Part shown: piece by piece, positions 50,801 through 62,270 of the stretch | How positions within the stretch are numbered: position 1 is the first letter of the stretch | Layout: the number at the start of each line of letters is the position of its first letter | NCBI GenBank assembly: GCA_014898425.1 | Contig: RCSZ01000002.1 | Location: forward strand, 62,001-126,000 | Length of the DNA: 64,000 nt | Origin: Botryotinia globosa | Lineage: Eukaryota; Ascomycota; Leotiomycetes; Helotiales; Sclerotiniaceae | Direction: 5' to 3' | Notes under the pieces: generated by a model | Databases searched by the model: none | Told to the model about the DNA's origin: nothing | Seen by the model: only the letters and a program-made list of their open reading frames with translations | Made by a program: the position numbers and the translations under genes

Positions 50801-52232
50801 TCAATCGCTAAACGATTCATTCTCCACCGAATTCCTCGCACCACTTCTTCCACCCGCGGCAATCAAATCTCTATCCCTCTTCCTGGCCTCTTCCCTAGTT
50901 CTTTGTCTACCCGATGCCTTCGTTTCAACATCCACACCTTGTTTCTGTCTTTGATTATCTCTATGCCTTCGAACACGTTCTCGAGCCATAGCTTTCTTTC
51001 TCTCATCTTTGGCCTGTGCTAAAACTTCTCGCTCGGCAGCTTGCAATCCTTGTTGTCTGTCCTTCTTACGTTGTCGACATCTGCGTTGTCTTTCTCTGTC
51101 CATATATTTTCTGCGCGCGTCTTTGGCTTCTTGAGTGGTTCCTATAGGTGGGATACCAGGTCCTTCCTGTGTTATATTAATATATGTATTTCAACTAGAT
51201 CAAAGGGGGGATGCATGTGCGCAAGAAACTTACAGGCTTTGCAGAAGTCTTCCTTCGTTTATTAGAAACACTAGCAGAAGAACTCATTTCAGACTCTTCA
51301 CTTCCAGCAGATGATTCCAAAACATCCCTTCTTCTTTTATTGTTGGCGACTGGAGGTGTATCAATAGAGGGTTCGGGTACATGTACTTGATCTGCGACTT
51401 TTGGAAGTAATGGTCTCTTCATATTGCTGCGATTGGTCTTGGGGACTTCAATTGGGTTGTTGTTGCTATTCGATGTCTCTGCCTCTTCTGCCATGATCTC
51501 AGCCTCCGATTGGTTGCTTTCTGCGTATACCTTCGGCTTTGAAGGTCTACCTCTTCCTCTTGGTTTACGAGTCGTAGAGTTGTCGACTGAAGATTCTTTC
51601 TTTACTAATGGCTCTGCGACCTTTGCGGCTTCCTCTTCTTCCAAGTTGTTGCCTTCTGCTTGTGTCGTGGAATTAATAGCTTCATCTTGAACCACTGCCT
51701 TTGAATTTTTCGCAGGTCTACCTCTTCCCCTTGTTTTGCGAGTATTTTCGACCGGAATCTCAGTTTGCGCCGGTGTCTCTACCTTCTCCGCAGATCCTCC
51801 CCTCTTACTACGACCATGTCTCGGAGGCGGAACTGCGGCTGTTTTACCAGTTACCGATCTTTTGGTTGGCTTTGGTAATATTTCTGTCTCAATATCGTCT
51901 GAATTCTCTGACGTGACATCCTCCTGAGCTTCATCTTCTCCTTCATTTCTCGGAATTGGTTTGACCGCTTCCTCAAGCTTCTCTTTAATATTACTGATCT
52001 TCTTATTCAGTGGTGTATCGAGCACCGACTCTTCCTTCTCTGTTGACAGTCCACCGTTTGCAGCTTGTTCTCCCACATTATTGCTATTGCCGTGACGAGT
52101 CGGTGTGTCGGGATTGGACTCGATCTGGCGCAGGGATGGCGAATTGTTCAAATTATCATTTTGTTGAGCAGGTCTAGGACTTTGTAGTTTTCCAATTGTA
52201 TTTGATAGAAACTTCCAGACTCTTGCGGACAT
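50801..52232 (-). CDS. AT-hook protein with strongly basic C-terminus
   Basis: Two exons, 52232-51234 and 51166-50801, give 454 residues. The 67-nt intron has GTAAGT and CACAG ends and keeps frame. Two AT-hook cores, RGRGRPAK (168-175) and RGRGRPSK (226-233), lie in an acidic, Ser-rich, disordered region. KRRRD and KRRK patches near 305-330 could be nuclear import signals. The C-terminal exon is a long Arg/Lys/Gln helix (RERQRRCRQRKKDRQQ, then RERVRRHRDNQRQ), which resembles a bZIP basic region but lacks a leucine zipper. AT-hooks bind the minor groove of AT-rich DNA, so a chromatin or transcription role is likely. The exact family is not recognised. The ATG at 52232 (ACAATGTCC) is the first in frame. 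Confidence 0.8.
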
Positions 52233-52666
52233 TGTTATGAAGTAACTGGTATAATGTCCTATGTTGTGCTGCAAACAGTAAACTGAAAAAGAGAGAAAGA
52301 ATGAAGGAAGAAATTGTGGATGATGTTAAAATAATTTTGGTCACAGTGATTGAGTGACTAGTCTAGTGCGGCCGCAACCGTACTTGAGGAAAATAGTGGA
52401 ATCCATCATCGCGTTCCAACCAATTAAGCGCGTCACTATCACTAAGAATATATTGTCGCGAATACCGCAGTCATAATAAATCATTATGATAATGTTGGCA
52501 TTTGTGGATCTCGATTGAATGCGGGTGATGTTGAATAGATTATCTCTTGTACCGTTACTATATCCTTATTCGTCGTGAAGAAAGTTTATTTTCCAAACTC
52601 TTTTTCGTGACGGCAGGGTTGAAGTGACAACAAAACATGACAACGTCACAATCCTGCAAACTACTG
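52233..52666. promoter_or_regulatory. upstream region of AT-hook gene
   Basis: Probable promoter and leader for the minus-strand AT-hook gene. A NotI-like GCGGCCGC is at 52369-52376. No known operator is seen. Confidence 0.35.
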
Positions 52667-52982
52667 ATGAACCTTGACTCGAGTAAGAATAGTCGATCGC
52701 CAACTCGCCAATACGCTGATCACGGAAACGTTAGGGCTTTTTGACTCTTCCCCGGAAGTTTCTGAATCTGCAATGCAGTTTACATTCGATCAAGAAGACA
52801 CGCTTTTTGATAAAGGGATGGTTTTAATGAGGGGAATAGCATGCTGTCGTCCACCTAGGGCTACATATGATGATCGAAAGTTGGTAGAAACCCGGATATC
52901 GACCCAACAAATGCTTCTGGTTAGTCTAGCTAGAAACAAAAACGGGAGGATACAAAGAAAGGGTCGTCCAGAGGGGTGGTAG
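52667..52982 (+). CDS. possible small two-exon hypothetical gene
   Basis: ATG 52667 opens a 16-base exon ending at 52682. A 52-nt intron 52683-52734 (GTAAGA..GTTAG) joins it in frame to 52735-52982, giving about 87 residues: LFDSSPEVSESAMQFTF, later RIQRKGRPEGW at the end. The main frame is open for over 100 codons and reads as a normal soluble protein, but no family is recognised and the first exon is very short. It could instead be a gene remnant. Confidence 0.3.
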
Positions 52983-53371
52983 GAGTTCACAGTTAATTGT
53001 CACCCCCGGAATCAGATATGCTAGGAATACTTTTCGAAGTGTCGAAACATGCAATGCGCTACAATTGTAGTAGTCGCCATAGTCACTTCTAGCGATCGAA
53101 AATCATTTGAAATGGGTATCATAATTAATCTAAAATTGGTTTCGAGTTTCTGCAAACCTATTTCCACTCAAGGAAGAGCTAGTGACTCGATTTTGTAAAG
53201 TGACTCCTATAGTCGTCATGAAAGGTCATCACCAAAACACCAGCTATCTTGTGATAGCCCCTCAAACCCCGAATGTACAGAAGCCCATACACTTATTCAT
53301 ATACGACTTACAGCCCGCCCCTCACCACGCCATTTTTTTGATTATAAGAACCGTTGTACTCTCAAACTCGT
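52983..53371. other. intergenic region
   Basis: 389 bases between two 3' ends. No feature is seen. Confidence 0.4.
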
Positions 53372-54981
53372 TCAGAAACCGGCCGTCTCCTTGGCAAATC
53401 CATGTTCAGCTCCAAGGTGTCCATCTCGCTCCAGCGAGATACGCGTGTCCGGGTCTGAATTACAATAGCCATACATATTGCTACAGTTGGAACATATCCG
53501 AGCATCTGGACCACTATGTTCATCAGCATCCCAGGGTGTTAGGATATCAGGTCCCCAACCGTCTCGAGTCGGTCCATAAATATCCATTAGCTCATCTTCG
53601 TCGAGCTCAATGTCATGATGTCCAAAGATACCCTCGTATTCGTCAAGGTTTTCTTCCGTTCGACGGGAAAGCAAGATTCTGTAGTCTTTCTCAACATTCT
53701 CAACAGGTAGTCCACTAGCAATGTGAAATCGTACTTCAGATCCTTCTAATTCGCCGAATGTGGCAGGGAGTTTCTTCCAGACATATTTCTCCATGACGCC
53801 CTCTTCTCTAGATTCTGTCAATGTTTCGGCGTAGTACTTGAGTTCTGGTAAGAAGGACTCATCGCGTATAAACGTTGTCAAGTATTCGCTTGAAATGGTG
53901 CTTATGAAGTGAGGTAAGATGCTGCAGCCTCTAATTCCACCATTTCTCATGAGATAACCCAAGCATTCAAAGGCCAATGACCCATTTTGCTCCAACGGCT
54001 GACCTCTGATATACAGATTATCAATGATCGGACCCAAAGTCTCTCTTGTCATCTTCCTCAGGTCGACTCCCGGGCCAGGAAGATTGTCTGTGAAGTTCAC
54101 AAGGTCAATCATCATAGAATTTAAATTCTTGAAAGCTATTATATGCTCCCTTGACCTAGTTTGTTGCCTGCCGTACCATGGAAGCTGGAGTGCTCCAAGA
54201 AAATCAAGTATTTGTCTCCAGCAATAGCTTTGTAGACCTGTCCAACTAAGATTGAGGCTTGGAATACGCTTTATAGGTTCAACCGCGTACCAACGTTCAA
54301 TTCGCTGGTCAAAGCTCAGTGTGACAATTTTGTTAGAACCTTGGTCGTCGTAGTATTTGCCAACAATCCGTAACTCTAAATGTTGCAACTGAGCACAGGA
54401 TCTGGGGTGTGTGCTGACGAACCACTTCAAAGATGAGACTTGAGTGAAGATGAATCTGTTGTCCGCAAAGAAGGATCTCTCTCCCTCCTTGTAAAAGAAT
54501 TTAGATAGTCGCAATAATTGAACAGGAAGCTTTTTTTGCTCAGCATGTTCCACATCAGTGATATTGGACTTCAATAGTTTGACACCGGGGTCAATCATTG
54601 GATGTGCTAGCTGTAAAGCAAAGCGTATAATGCGGAGCTTCACTTCGAGTGGTAGCTCGGGATTCGACTTTGTAGTTGAAGAATCTGATGCAGCGATAGT
54701 ACTCAAATTTTTGTTGGCGGGCCAAGCAATGTTGTGGCTGGCGAGAAGGTTTTTAAGACTGGCGTTTTCTCTCGCAAGTACAGTATTTCGGTCTTCCAGT
54801 GTCTTGTTCTTTCGGCAAAGTTGGTCAACTGCGGCATCTAATGGTCGATGATTGCTGGTAACAGGTGGAGAATCGTCTGAAGGCCCGTCCCATATGGACC
54901 TCTAGAAAGTAATCAGTAAAAATCTCTTGTTAGAAACAATGGAGGATTCCTTACATCTGGATCATAAACAAATAGATCCAT
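53372..54981 (-). CDS. 2EXR/F-box-like domain protein with N-terminal leucine-zipper-like helix
   Basis: Two exons, 54981-54955 and 54901-53372, give 518 residues. The first exon is only nine codons (MDLFVYDPD); the 53-nt intron has GTAAGG and CTAG ends and keeps frame. Residues 31-62 (AAVDQLCRKNKTLEDRN and on to LKNLL) form a short coiled coil. A 2EXR/F-box-like region starts at about 90 with ELPLEVKLRIIRFALQLAHP, followed by a conserved LSKFFYKEGERSFF block. The C-terminus has a cysteine cluster ARICSNCSNMYGYC near 485-500 that could bind zinc. The family is large and lineage-specific in filamentous fungi and mostly uncharacterised. A substrate adaptor role is only a guess. Confidence 0.75.
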
Positions 54982-57144
54982 TCTCTCGCTAGATTTGATG
55001 CAATACAGGTAGTCTGATTTACTCCCTGAACTTGTATTTTCAGGAGTTTTTAGTTATTGCTGACAGAACTTGTGGGAGGGAAAAGTCGAAGTATTGATGT
55101 TCCAAGAGCTTTTCAAAGCATTAAAATATAAAGGAATCAGAGTGTATTGCTGACAGTGCACGGACCCATCAACTTATAACCTCCACTACCCGAGCCCATT
55201 AAATATTTCTTCCTGTGTTGCAGCCACAAACATATTGAGGTGAATGATTGTCAAAGAAGTATTCTTTTTTTAATTTCTAGGATCGATCTGGCATTCAGTT
55301 TCTTTCTCAACCAAAGATACAAGGCAAATCAACTTAAAGGTACTTAGGTATCTAAGGATGCCTTGATTTACATAAAATACATTGACAAGATGTCGTTGAG
55401 GTAGAGTTTGATGATAAGACTTTGCTGATTACTTCATAGTTTATTATATTATATGGCTGGCTGGAGATTGAAAAGTACCAGCTCCTGACCTCTGATCGCT
55501 GAGATATACCTGCTTCCATGAGTGGTTCCACCGTTGCACACGTTTTGAACAGGTACTGGTTGGAACTCTGGGGAAATGGCATTCAAGAGAATTGGGATAA
55601 TAAGATAGAACTGTCAGCAATTTGCGCAAAGGTTGAACAGCAACAGCAACTTAATCCGGAGAGCTTCCGGTTAGAGAACTGCTGCGCAAGGCTCTTGCTC
55701 ATTGACATGCCACGGCCAACCCACAATTGTATGAGTTGATCCTCTCAACTAGGATTTATTTTCATCGAAAAGCTTTGGACACAAAGATTACATCCTGTTT
55801 CGGAGGCTTCTGCCACCTATCTTGCAAAGGAGGATTCGACGAAAAAGTACCACATCAACAAGAAAGAAGAGCGGAATCGCGGTATGAAATTGATCATTAT
55901 ATTTTGGGGAAAGAAAATACAAGGGAAATACTGGAAGAGAATATCAAGACAGAAGTCTGAGTCACAAAACAAGCAACTACTTGCAGCGCGTACAATTTTC
56001 CCTTCGGTCAGCTTCGACTAGGGCAGTCCAGATATTGAAGACTTTGAAAAAGCACAAAGACCGAGTGGTCGGTATTCCAAATAATAAGGAGTAATGGAAA
56101 TAGTCAATGAACCACGAAGCAAGGATAAACCGAGGAAGTCTTCGAACACAAGGTGTTGAGCAGTTGTCATTTGGCCCATGCTATGGGGGTGGAAGGGGGA
56201 CACTAGGACAGCCTATCGCCTCTATGTCATGATTTTGAGAAAGCCTCGTACTTTTATAAATACGTCTCAATATCTGAACACCTGTCGCTAGCTTTTGTGT
56301 ATTGGTTTGCAGCAGCACCTTTGTGTATACTCACAGCTATTTGCGTAACAAGATATAGGACCTGATCCTGAGCCCGGCAGCATCAGACTTGGAATCATGA
56401 ACGCTCCTAGCGACCTTCCAACTAAGAGCATACGAATACGTTTCATTATTTCCCAGAAAGAGTTGGATATCTAGCTCTGTAACAGTGAGTAGGGAGTAAG
56501 TATGTTGGGCAAGTTGCAATCCACCATGCTGCAATTGGTAGCGAGGACGTGTTTTGTTGTTCAAAGTGAGAAGAACTGAGACTCATGAGTACTAGCACTG
56601 ATTGAGATTATATCGCACGGCATATAGAAATGCAGTAGTGTTGCGCTATTCAAAATCTCGGAGTGATGCTCGATCGATTAGATGAGATGATGTTGTGTTG
56701 TTTAAGGTGGCCGTCACACCGTCTTCGGCAGAATTATCACTTGTCTGACTAAGATATGTCTCCCACCAATCATATAGTCATGCTTTTTATGTCTTCATAT
56801 CACGCTCTTCTCTTCATTAATATTAGAAACAATCTCTCGCAAATAAATCGGTTGGGAAAATGAGAGGAAATCTCATTTCAATCCCACGCTCAACCTTTCT
56901 AGTTACTTACGATCATCACCCGCGATTGTGAGAACCCGACTCTAAATCGCCGCGAATAGCTTTTCTCTTGAGCCTTACCAGTTTACAAGTAAGTTTATAC
57001 CACAGCCCAGGCTATTGATAATAAACAACTGACTTTCTGGCAGATCGGTACCCTATCAAGCTTCTCCCATAAGTACTTCCGCAAGGTTCTCTTCTTCCCT
57101 CCAACAACCTGCAACACAAGGAACCTTACACCACGGAAAGGATC
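54982..57144. other. divergent intergenic region and leader of the 57145 gene
   Basis: Holds the promoters of two 2EXR-like genes. Frames at 55518-55739 and 55727-55960 are open but unsupported. The last 200 bases are a pyrimidine-rich leader with a probable intron (56989-57043). Confidence 0.4.
56989..57043 (+). other. probable 5'-UTR intron
   Basis: GTAAGT donor, CTGAC-like branch site and TTTCTGGCAG acceptor delimit 55 nt, 101 bases upstream of the ATG at 57145. Confidence 0.55.
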
Positions 57145-58044
57145 ATGGCGAGCCGTCGCTTCACACTGTTTCCAAAGCTACCAGTTGAGATTAGAGACGA
57201 AATCTGGAGGCTTACTGTCGAGCCGCGTATTGTCGAAGTTAGACCCAAACTAGACATCCAAGATGGATTCTATTCCACTGCTCCGCTACCCGTTGTCTTG
57301 ACAGTCTGTAGAGACTCGAAGAGAGCTGTCCTACCTTTGTACCCTCAATACTTTGATGGAGCGACCTTTGTTTCAGGAATCCCATTCAATGCCAAGATCG
57401 ATACCCTGTATCTGGATTGGAAACTTCACGAGCACTTGACGACCTTCCTGTCATCGATCAGTGTGGAGGATGCTGGAAAGATACAATTCTTGGCTATGGA
57501 TCAATACATTCGGTGGACACGTCAACCCATTGATTTGAGCTATGACTGGGATCGATTCCCCGCATTCAAACGTCCACTGACAATGGCCGACCTTCTAGAC
57601 AAAAAGTTTAGACGTCATTGCCACATTGTCGTGAACCACTATCTCTGCACAATCGGCTCTGAGGATCTTGAACAACTTTTCTCCTTAGTGCGACTTATGG
57701 AAAATTTGAAGGAGCTTACGTTTGTGCATGACGACATCTTTTGGGATAGAAAATTGTTGAAAAAAAGTGGAGTAGTTCCCGGGCAGGATGAGCTTGCCGA
57801 CTTGACACTCTTCAAGGCTGAAGAGGTCTACGATCTATTTCCAAAACCGGTCCACAAGATCAGTTCCGATTATCGCAAGTCTATCGAGTCTTATAATGAT
57901 GATATGCCAGTGCCTAGTCTCCACGACCATTTCAAATCCAAATTCGATAGTCCAAAATTCGAGATGCTGGTCCGATATGGATGGAGGTTCCCAGACTCGT
58001 TGTCACTCCCTTCACGTCAACCTCGTCTTACTGAATCGGAATAA
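57145..58044 (+). CDS. 2EXR domain-containing protein
   Basis: A single exon of 299 residues with ATG in GATCATGGC. Residues 7-30 (FTLFPKLPVEIRDEIWRLT then VEPRIVEV) are a textbook 2EXR start, a fungal domain named for its repeated E-x-R motif. The later VLTVCRDSKRAVLPLYPQYF and the aromatic IDTLYLDW strand complete the domain by about residue 95. The rest is a mixed alpha/beta region without known motifs, ending in a polar tail. No membrane or secretion signal. Function of the family is not known. Two other loci with related N-terminal folds lie within 10 kb. Confidence 0.87.
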   Translation: MASRRFTLFPKLPVEIRDEIWRLTVEPRIVEVRPKLDIQDGFYSTAPLPVVLTVCRDSKRAVLPLYPQYFDGATFVSGIPFNAKIDTLYLDWKLHEHLTTFLSSISVEDAGKIQFLAMDQYIRWTRQPIDLSYDWDRFPAFKRPLTMADLLDKKFRRHCHIVVNHYLCTIGSEDLEQLFSLVRLMENLKELTFVHDDIFWDRKLLKKSGVVPGQDELADLTLFKAEEVYDLFPKPVHKISSDYRKSIESYNDDMPVPSLHDHFKSKFDSPKFEMLVRYGWRFPDSLSLPSRQPRLTESE

Positions 58045-60090
58045 TGGTTGCAGTAGTTGAGATGCAAGGGGTGTTTTCAAAAGGGTAGTCTAGGAAGAGG
58101 TCAGAAACGTTCTTCAGGAAACCCAGATATTTGGAGGATTTATCATGATCACTACGCTCGGAAACATGTATTCACGTCATGGGAGAGAGATTATTTGAGA
58201 TACTGCGTATAATATTGGGATGAAAGCGAGGATATTTCACTTGGCCAGGTTGCTACCATAGTAACTTACCAGATTGAGAAATTTAGCTTGAGCATACACG
58301 AACTTCCAGTACAGCGAAACGAATAAAAACACTTCGATCAATTTATCATGCCCTTGACCTGACAACTTCAGCAATATACATTGAAGTACGTGATATCCTG
58401 ACTGATCTATGCGCAGTTCCCAAGTATTAAGATGCAGAATGGCAGTATTTATTGGGTATTGTGATAAGCTCGTGTGCCATTAATATACCTTTTCCAGCTC
58501 CAGAGTACTCTAAAATCCATTGCACATATCATTTCAGCGCCCTAATGCTTTAAGTATGCATGCAAAAGAAAAACTCTCGTAAATCCTAACCCTGCATCCT
58601 CACCACCAGTACCAAAGAGCTTGAAATCCATAATTCTGTAGCTGTATTTCCCGTCTTGTTACAGCCAATCTTACTTCCCACAAAGCAAACCTCTTCTCAT
58701 ATTTCCAGGTAATTAAGATTCTTCTCTCAACCATCCAACATGCCAACTAGGAAACTTTGAGGAAACTCTTACCACGCTCTATGAAATCTACTTGATAACG
58801 CAAGTAATCATACACTCCAACTCCAATCCTCGAAGATAATATGCAACTCTTCTTACTGCCCGCTCTGGAGAAGCCATTTCTTTGCTCGTACACCCGCTCA
58901 TATACTGTAATCATACACAGTATCAAGACGTTATTGCTATCGGAGAAACACCCCCTGTTGCTTCAGAGAAACATACCCAGGTAGACATCCAGTCTATCTG
59001 GAATATCCTACAACCCTCTTCACAGTAGAACCATGAATTGTAAGATTACACTTCTGAGAATCTCGGTGCTGTTATGGCTGTATCAGTATTACCATCCCGG
59101 CGATTAGGAAGTCTGTAGAACAGATAGATTTCCTCCACATGTCGCTCACTACGCTGGATATCAAGAACGATTTCCATAACTTCACCACATTGAGAGAACT
59201 TTGCTCTATGGACGGTTTTAATTTTTGTCAGTTTTCAAACAAGTGTCTGTACCTTGAGTTTCCAGAGTGCCATTGACAGTACATTTGATCATTTGAGGAG
59301 ATTATTGTTGGGTTGATTGTACGATTGCAAGGCAAGAAAATTGGCCTTGCTCTTTTCGAGACTATCCCGGTAATTGACATCTCTGGCAGCGAAAGGGACT
59401 TGTCTGGCCTTCGATTTTTTGGCGACAACTTCACGACTCCTAATTCTCAATTGTAATTCTCACCCATTCCTTAATTTTCATCATCAAGTATATGTATATA
59501 AATACAAAAGTATCTCATTGCGCCAAGAACTTAAGCCATATTATCAGACTCCAAATCCCGAAGCTATCGCAAGTATCCCACAATACCCTCTTACAGCCTT
59601 CCAACATTGCGCCCTGGGGTCACTGCCTTCCCTTCCGGAATCAAAACATTATTACAAGTACATCGTCATATCATCATATCATATACAATCAAATACACAC
59701 CGCACGATACATACACATCCAATTAAGATTCCTTCTTCTCCGTACCTCCCCTTCTTTTCCGACCCAATCCTCAAAAGCGAATGGCGATGCACCCTTTTGC
59801 ATCTCTATCTCTGTCATGTTTCTCAACTACTTTGATCTAGTAAACTTGGTTCAAGAAGCTAACTCTGCGAAGCTATACCTCGGATCACCAATCTCAAGTT
59901 CCGATGTGCCAGTTGATATGCTGTCAAAGATCGATTCTTTGGTGGTGAATTCTTGCCAGAAAGTGAGGCAGTCTATTTGAAGGAGGTGTCAGTTAAAAAA
60001 GATGTGATCTTACGAATGGGAGTGTATGGTTCAGCATCAAGAACAAATATGCCCGAGGACCAATCCGAAGCTTGGTAGATATGCGACATG
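58045..60090. other. intergenic region with possible coding remnant
   Basis: 58045-59450 shows no gene. A CT/CA-rich leader-like stretch at 59560-59780 precedes two overlapping protein-like frames: 59816-59980 (from ATG, MFLNYFDLVNLVQEAN) and 59917-60078 (FFGGEFLPESEAVYLKEV). They may be a frameshifted relic or an unresolved spliced gene. Confidence 0.35.
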
Positions 60091-62183
60091 CTATTTTGGG
60101 GAAAGGTGCAGTAAATCACGATGTCGAAAACACAAACCTTTAGCATCACAAAATTTGATGATCAACCCCTTTATATTACTCCTCCCAGAGATAACTGTGG
60201 ATCGATCTTGAAGTCTCTCGTACGCCCCATTCGTCGATTCCAGCGAGCCGATTGTGGTAATACTACCTTGAGTATTGTTCCTTGAAATCCTCGTCAACTT
60301 TTTGCGAGCTTCATGTAAGGGCCTATCATCAAGGCTCTCTAGCGTTATGGATTTTGTCTTTGGTTTCTTCGGTTCTTTGAATATTGACACTGAACGCTAA
60401 TTTTAGAATATATTCGGAGATGAAGAAACATGTGGAGATAGTATACTTACCAGGCCACTCCTCAAAAGCGGACTTACGATCCGAAGATTTGCGGAAGTAA
60501 AGGATGTAGCGAGTACGTGACATGGCGTCACGAATAATTTGTATTGTTGATAGACGGCATTGGGATTCCTTATCTTTCAAAGACTTGATCCATTGAACAT
60601 CAAAGTAATGCTTGACTTCTTTGAGGAGAATGAGGCGGTGAAATTCCAGGAAATCTGGGATCGAATTTAGTAAAGAATTTGGGCATCTAGTGTAATAAAG
60701 ATCTACCTTTTTTATTGTGAAATGTGTAAGTTGGTGAGCAACTGTGACGCAGGATCTTCTGCCCTTGAAGTTCATCGGACTTGGTGACTTTGAGCCGGTG
60801 AGAGCCTTGCATTTTAACACGGTATCTATGAGTTTCATCTTTATCAGCGTGGCGGTTGTCAATGAAGGGTATCATAGAGGTTTGTGATGTTGAAGGTGTA
60901 GCAGGATCGACTGAATGACAAAATTCAGTGCAACCGTCCTGACGAATGGTATTTATGATAATGACTTCCCCATTGTCTGATCGAACGATAGATTGTATGA
61001 ATCCATTGACCGCATGTTTGGGATATGTCCTGATAGAAAGTCGGTCGTTGATTATCAGGATGGCATTGGAACTTACAAATACACTGCAATCGATGGATCA
61101 AGATATACCGAGGGACTCGGTGAAATCGAAGTGGTAGATAGAGCTCTGTTGTGTCTCGATGAGCCATCAGAGTCATGCGGGAATGGGGAATACCCGCAGG
61201 TATTGGTGGAATTGCTTTGAGGAATGCCAATAAATTGACTGTTTGGGGATGTACCCAAAGGACTGCCAGTAGTAGAAGAAGACCCAGTGATTTGACGGAA
61301 TGAGCCCCCACTACTTCGAGGTGATGCCTGTGAAAATGAAAATTCTTCTCCAGTTGATTCCGTACTATGCAGTGTGACTTGACAACTGATACGAGCAGGA
61401 TGCAATATTTCACGTTGAATATGGGTTTCTAGTTGGTTCCATGCCTCAAGCTCGTACAACAATGCGTTTTCAGGTTCAGATCTTGACAATGAAGGATATC
61501 TGTGTGTCATGGAGGTCTTCAACTGCTCTAAGGGGTTGTGGGGGTGCTAATGCTTGTTCGAGTTGGCGAAGCATAGGATAATCAATTTGATTCATCTCAG
61601 GATTCGACTCGAGAGGGTATGTTACTCTTTTCAAGTTTTGAGTAACAAGTGATACTAAATCTAGATGAGACGAGACCAGCTTCAAATTGGACGAAAGTAA
61701 TTCTTGATGAGAAGTGCTAAAGAATGATTAGTTTCTGGCAGTATTGTTTGATGATGTGATGAACCTTATCTCTCGCACTATGTTATTTGTGTCTTGGGCT
61801 ACTGAGTGGATTGAGGCAGATATTTTGTAAGTAGCTAGACTGAGGTATAACTCCATCTGGGTTCGAAGTTGCAAAACTTGATCTTTTTCGAAGGGCCAGG
61901 AAATCTGCAAATACAGAATTTTGATTTGGTCCCTTGAGAAGGTAACTTTCCTTAACCACATGGGTACTCCTTGCTTTGTGATCGCAGTCTGAGAATTGGC
62001 GGTTCTTATCAATTGCATATGTCTCGAAAGAAACTCGACACACTGCTGTTGGGGTTGTGACGGAGCAGCTGCCAAACTAGAACCTTCTGCTAAGCTTCCA
62101 TCTCGGTGTTCCCAATCATCTAAGCATTGTATAATCTGACAAAAATCTTCAAGGAATTGCTTTGCTTCAAATTTGGCACTCAT
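60091..62183 (-). CDS. fungal protein with PigL_N-like N-terminal region, N-terminally truncated by an upstream TGA
   Basis: Six exons on the minus strand: 62183-61765, 61716-61626, 61546-61077, 61029-60707, 60654-60451 and 60389-60091, giving 601 residues from ATG 62183. The frame is kept through five introns of 48-79 nt. The N-terminal helical region (MSAKFEAKQFLEDFCQIIQ and KILYLQISWPFEKDQVLQL) resembles the PigL_N/Fungal_N domain found at the start of many fungal NACHT, ankyrin and orphan proteins. The middle is Ser/Gly/Thr-rich. The C-terminal part (YTFHNKKDFLEFHRLILLK and ESQCRLSTIQIIRDAMSR) looks folded. The tail is basic. The same frame extends upstream to ATG 62270 as MSGFGWSAGDIVTGLKLV, then a TGA at 62216-62214, then DVWKAVSDGP. 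The ancestral start was probably 62270, so the locus is either truncated or a young pseudogene. Confidence 0.65.
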
Positions 62184-62270
62184 GGGTCCATCAGAGACGG
62201 CTTTCCATACATCTCACACCAATTTTAGGCCGGTGACGATGTCGCCTGCCGACCATCCAAACCCACTCAT

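Noticed and set aside
53182..53718. Plus-strand frame of 178 codons
   Set aside because: It mostly overlaps the 3' part of the minus-strand 2EXR-like gene and shows no family traits.
61476..61685. Apparent frameshift near 61500 in the PigL_N-like gene
   Set aside because: A 79-nt intron (61625-61547, GTAACA..TTAG) restores the frame exactly, so no mutation is needed.
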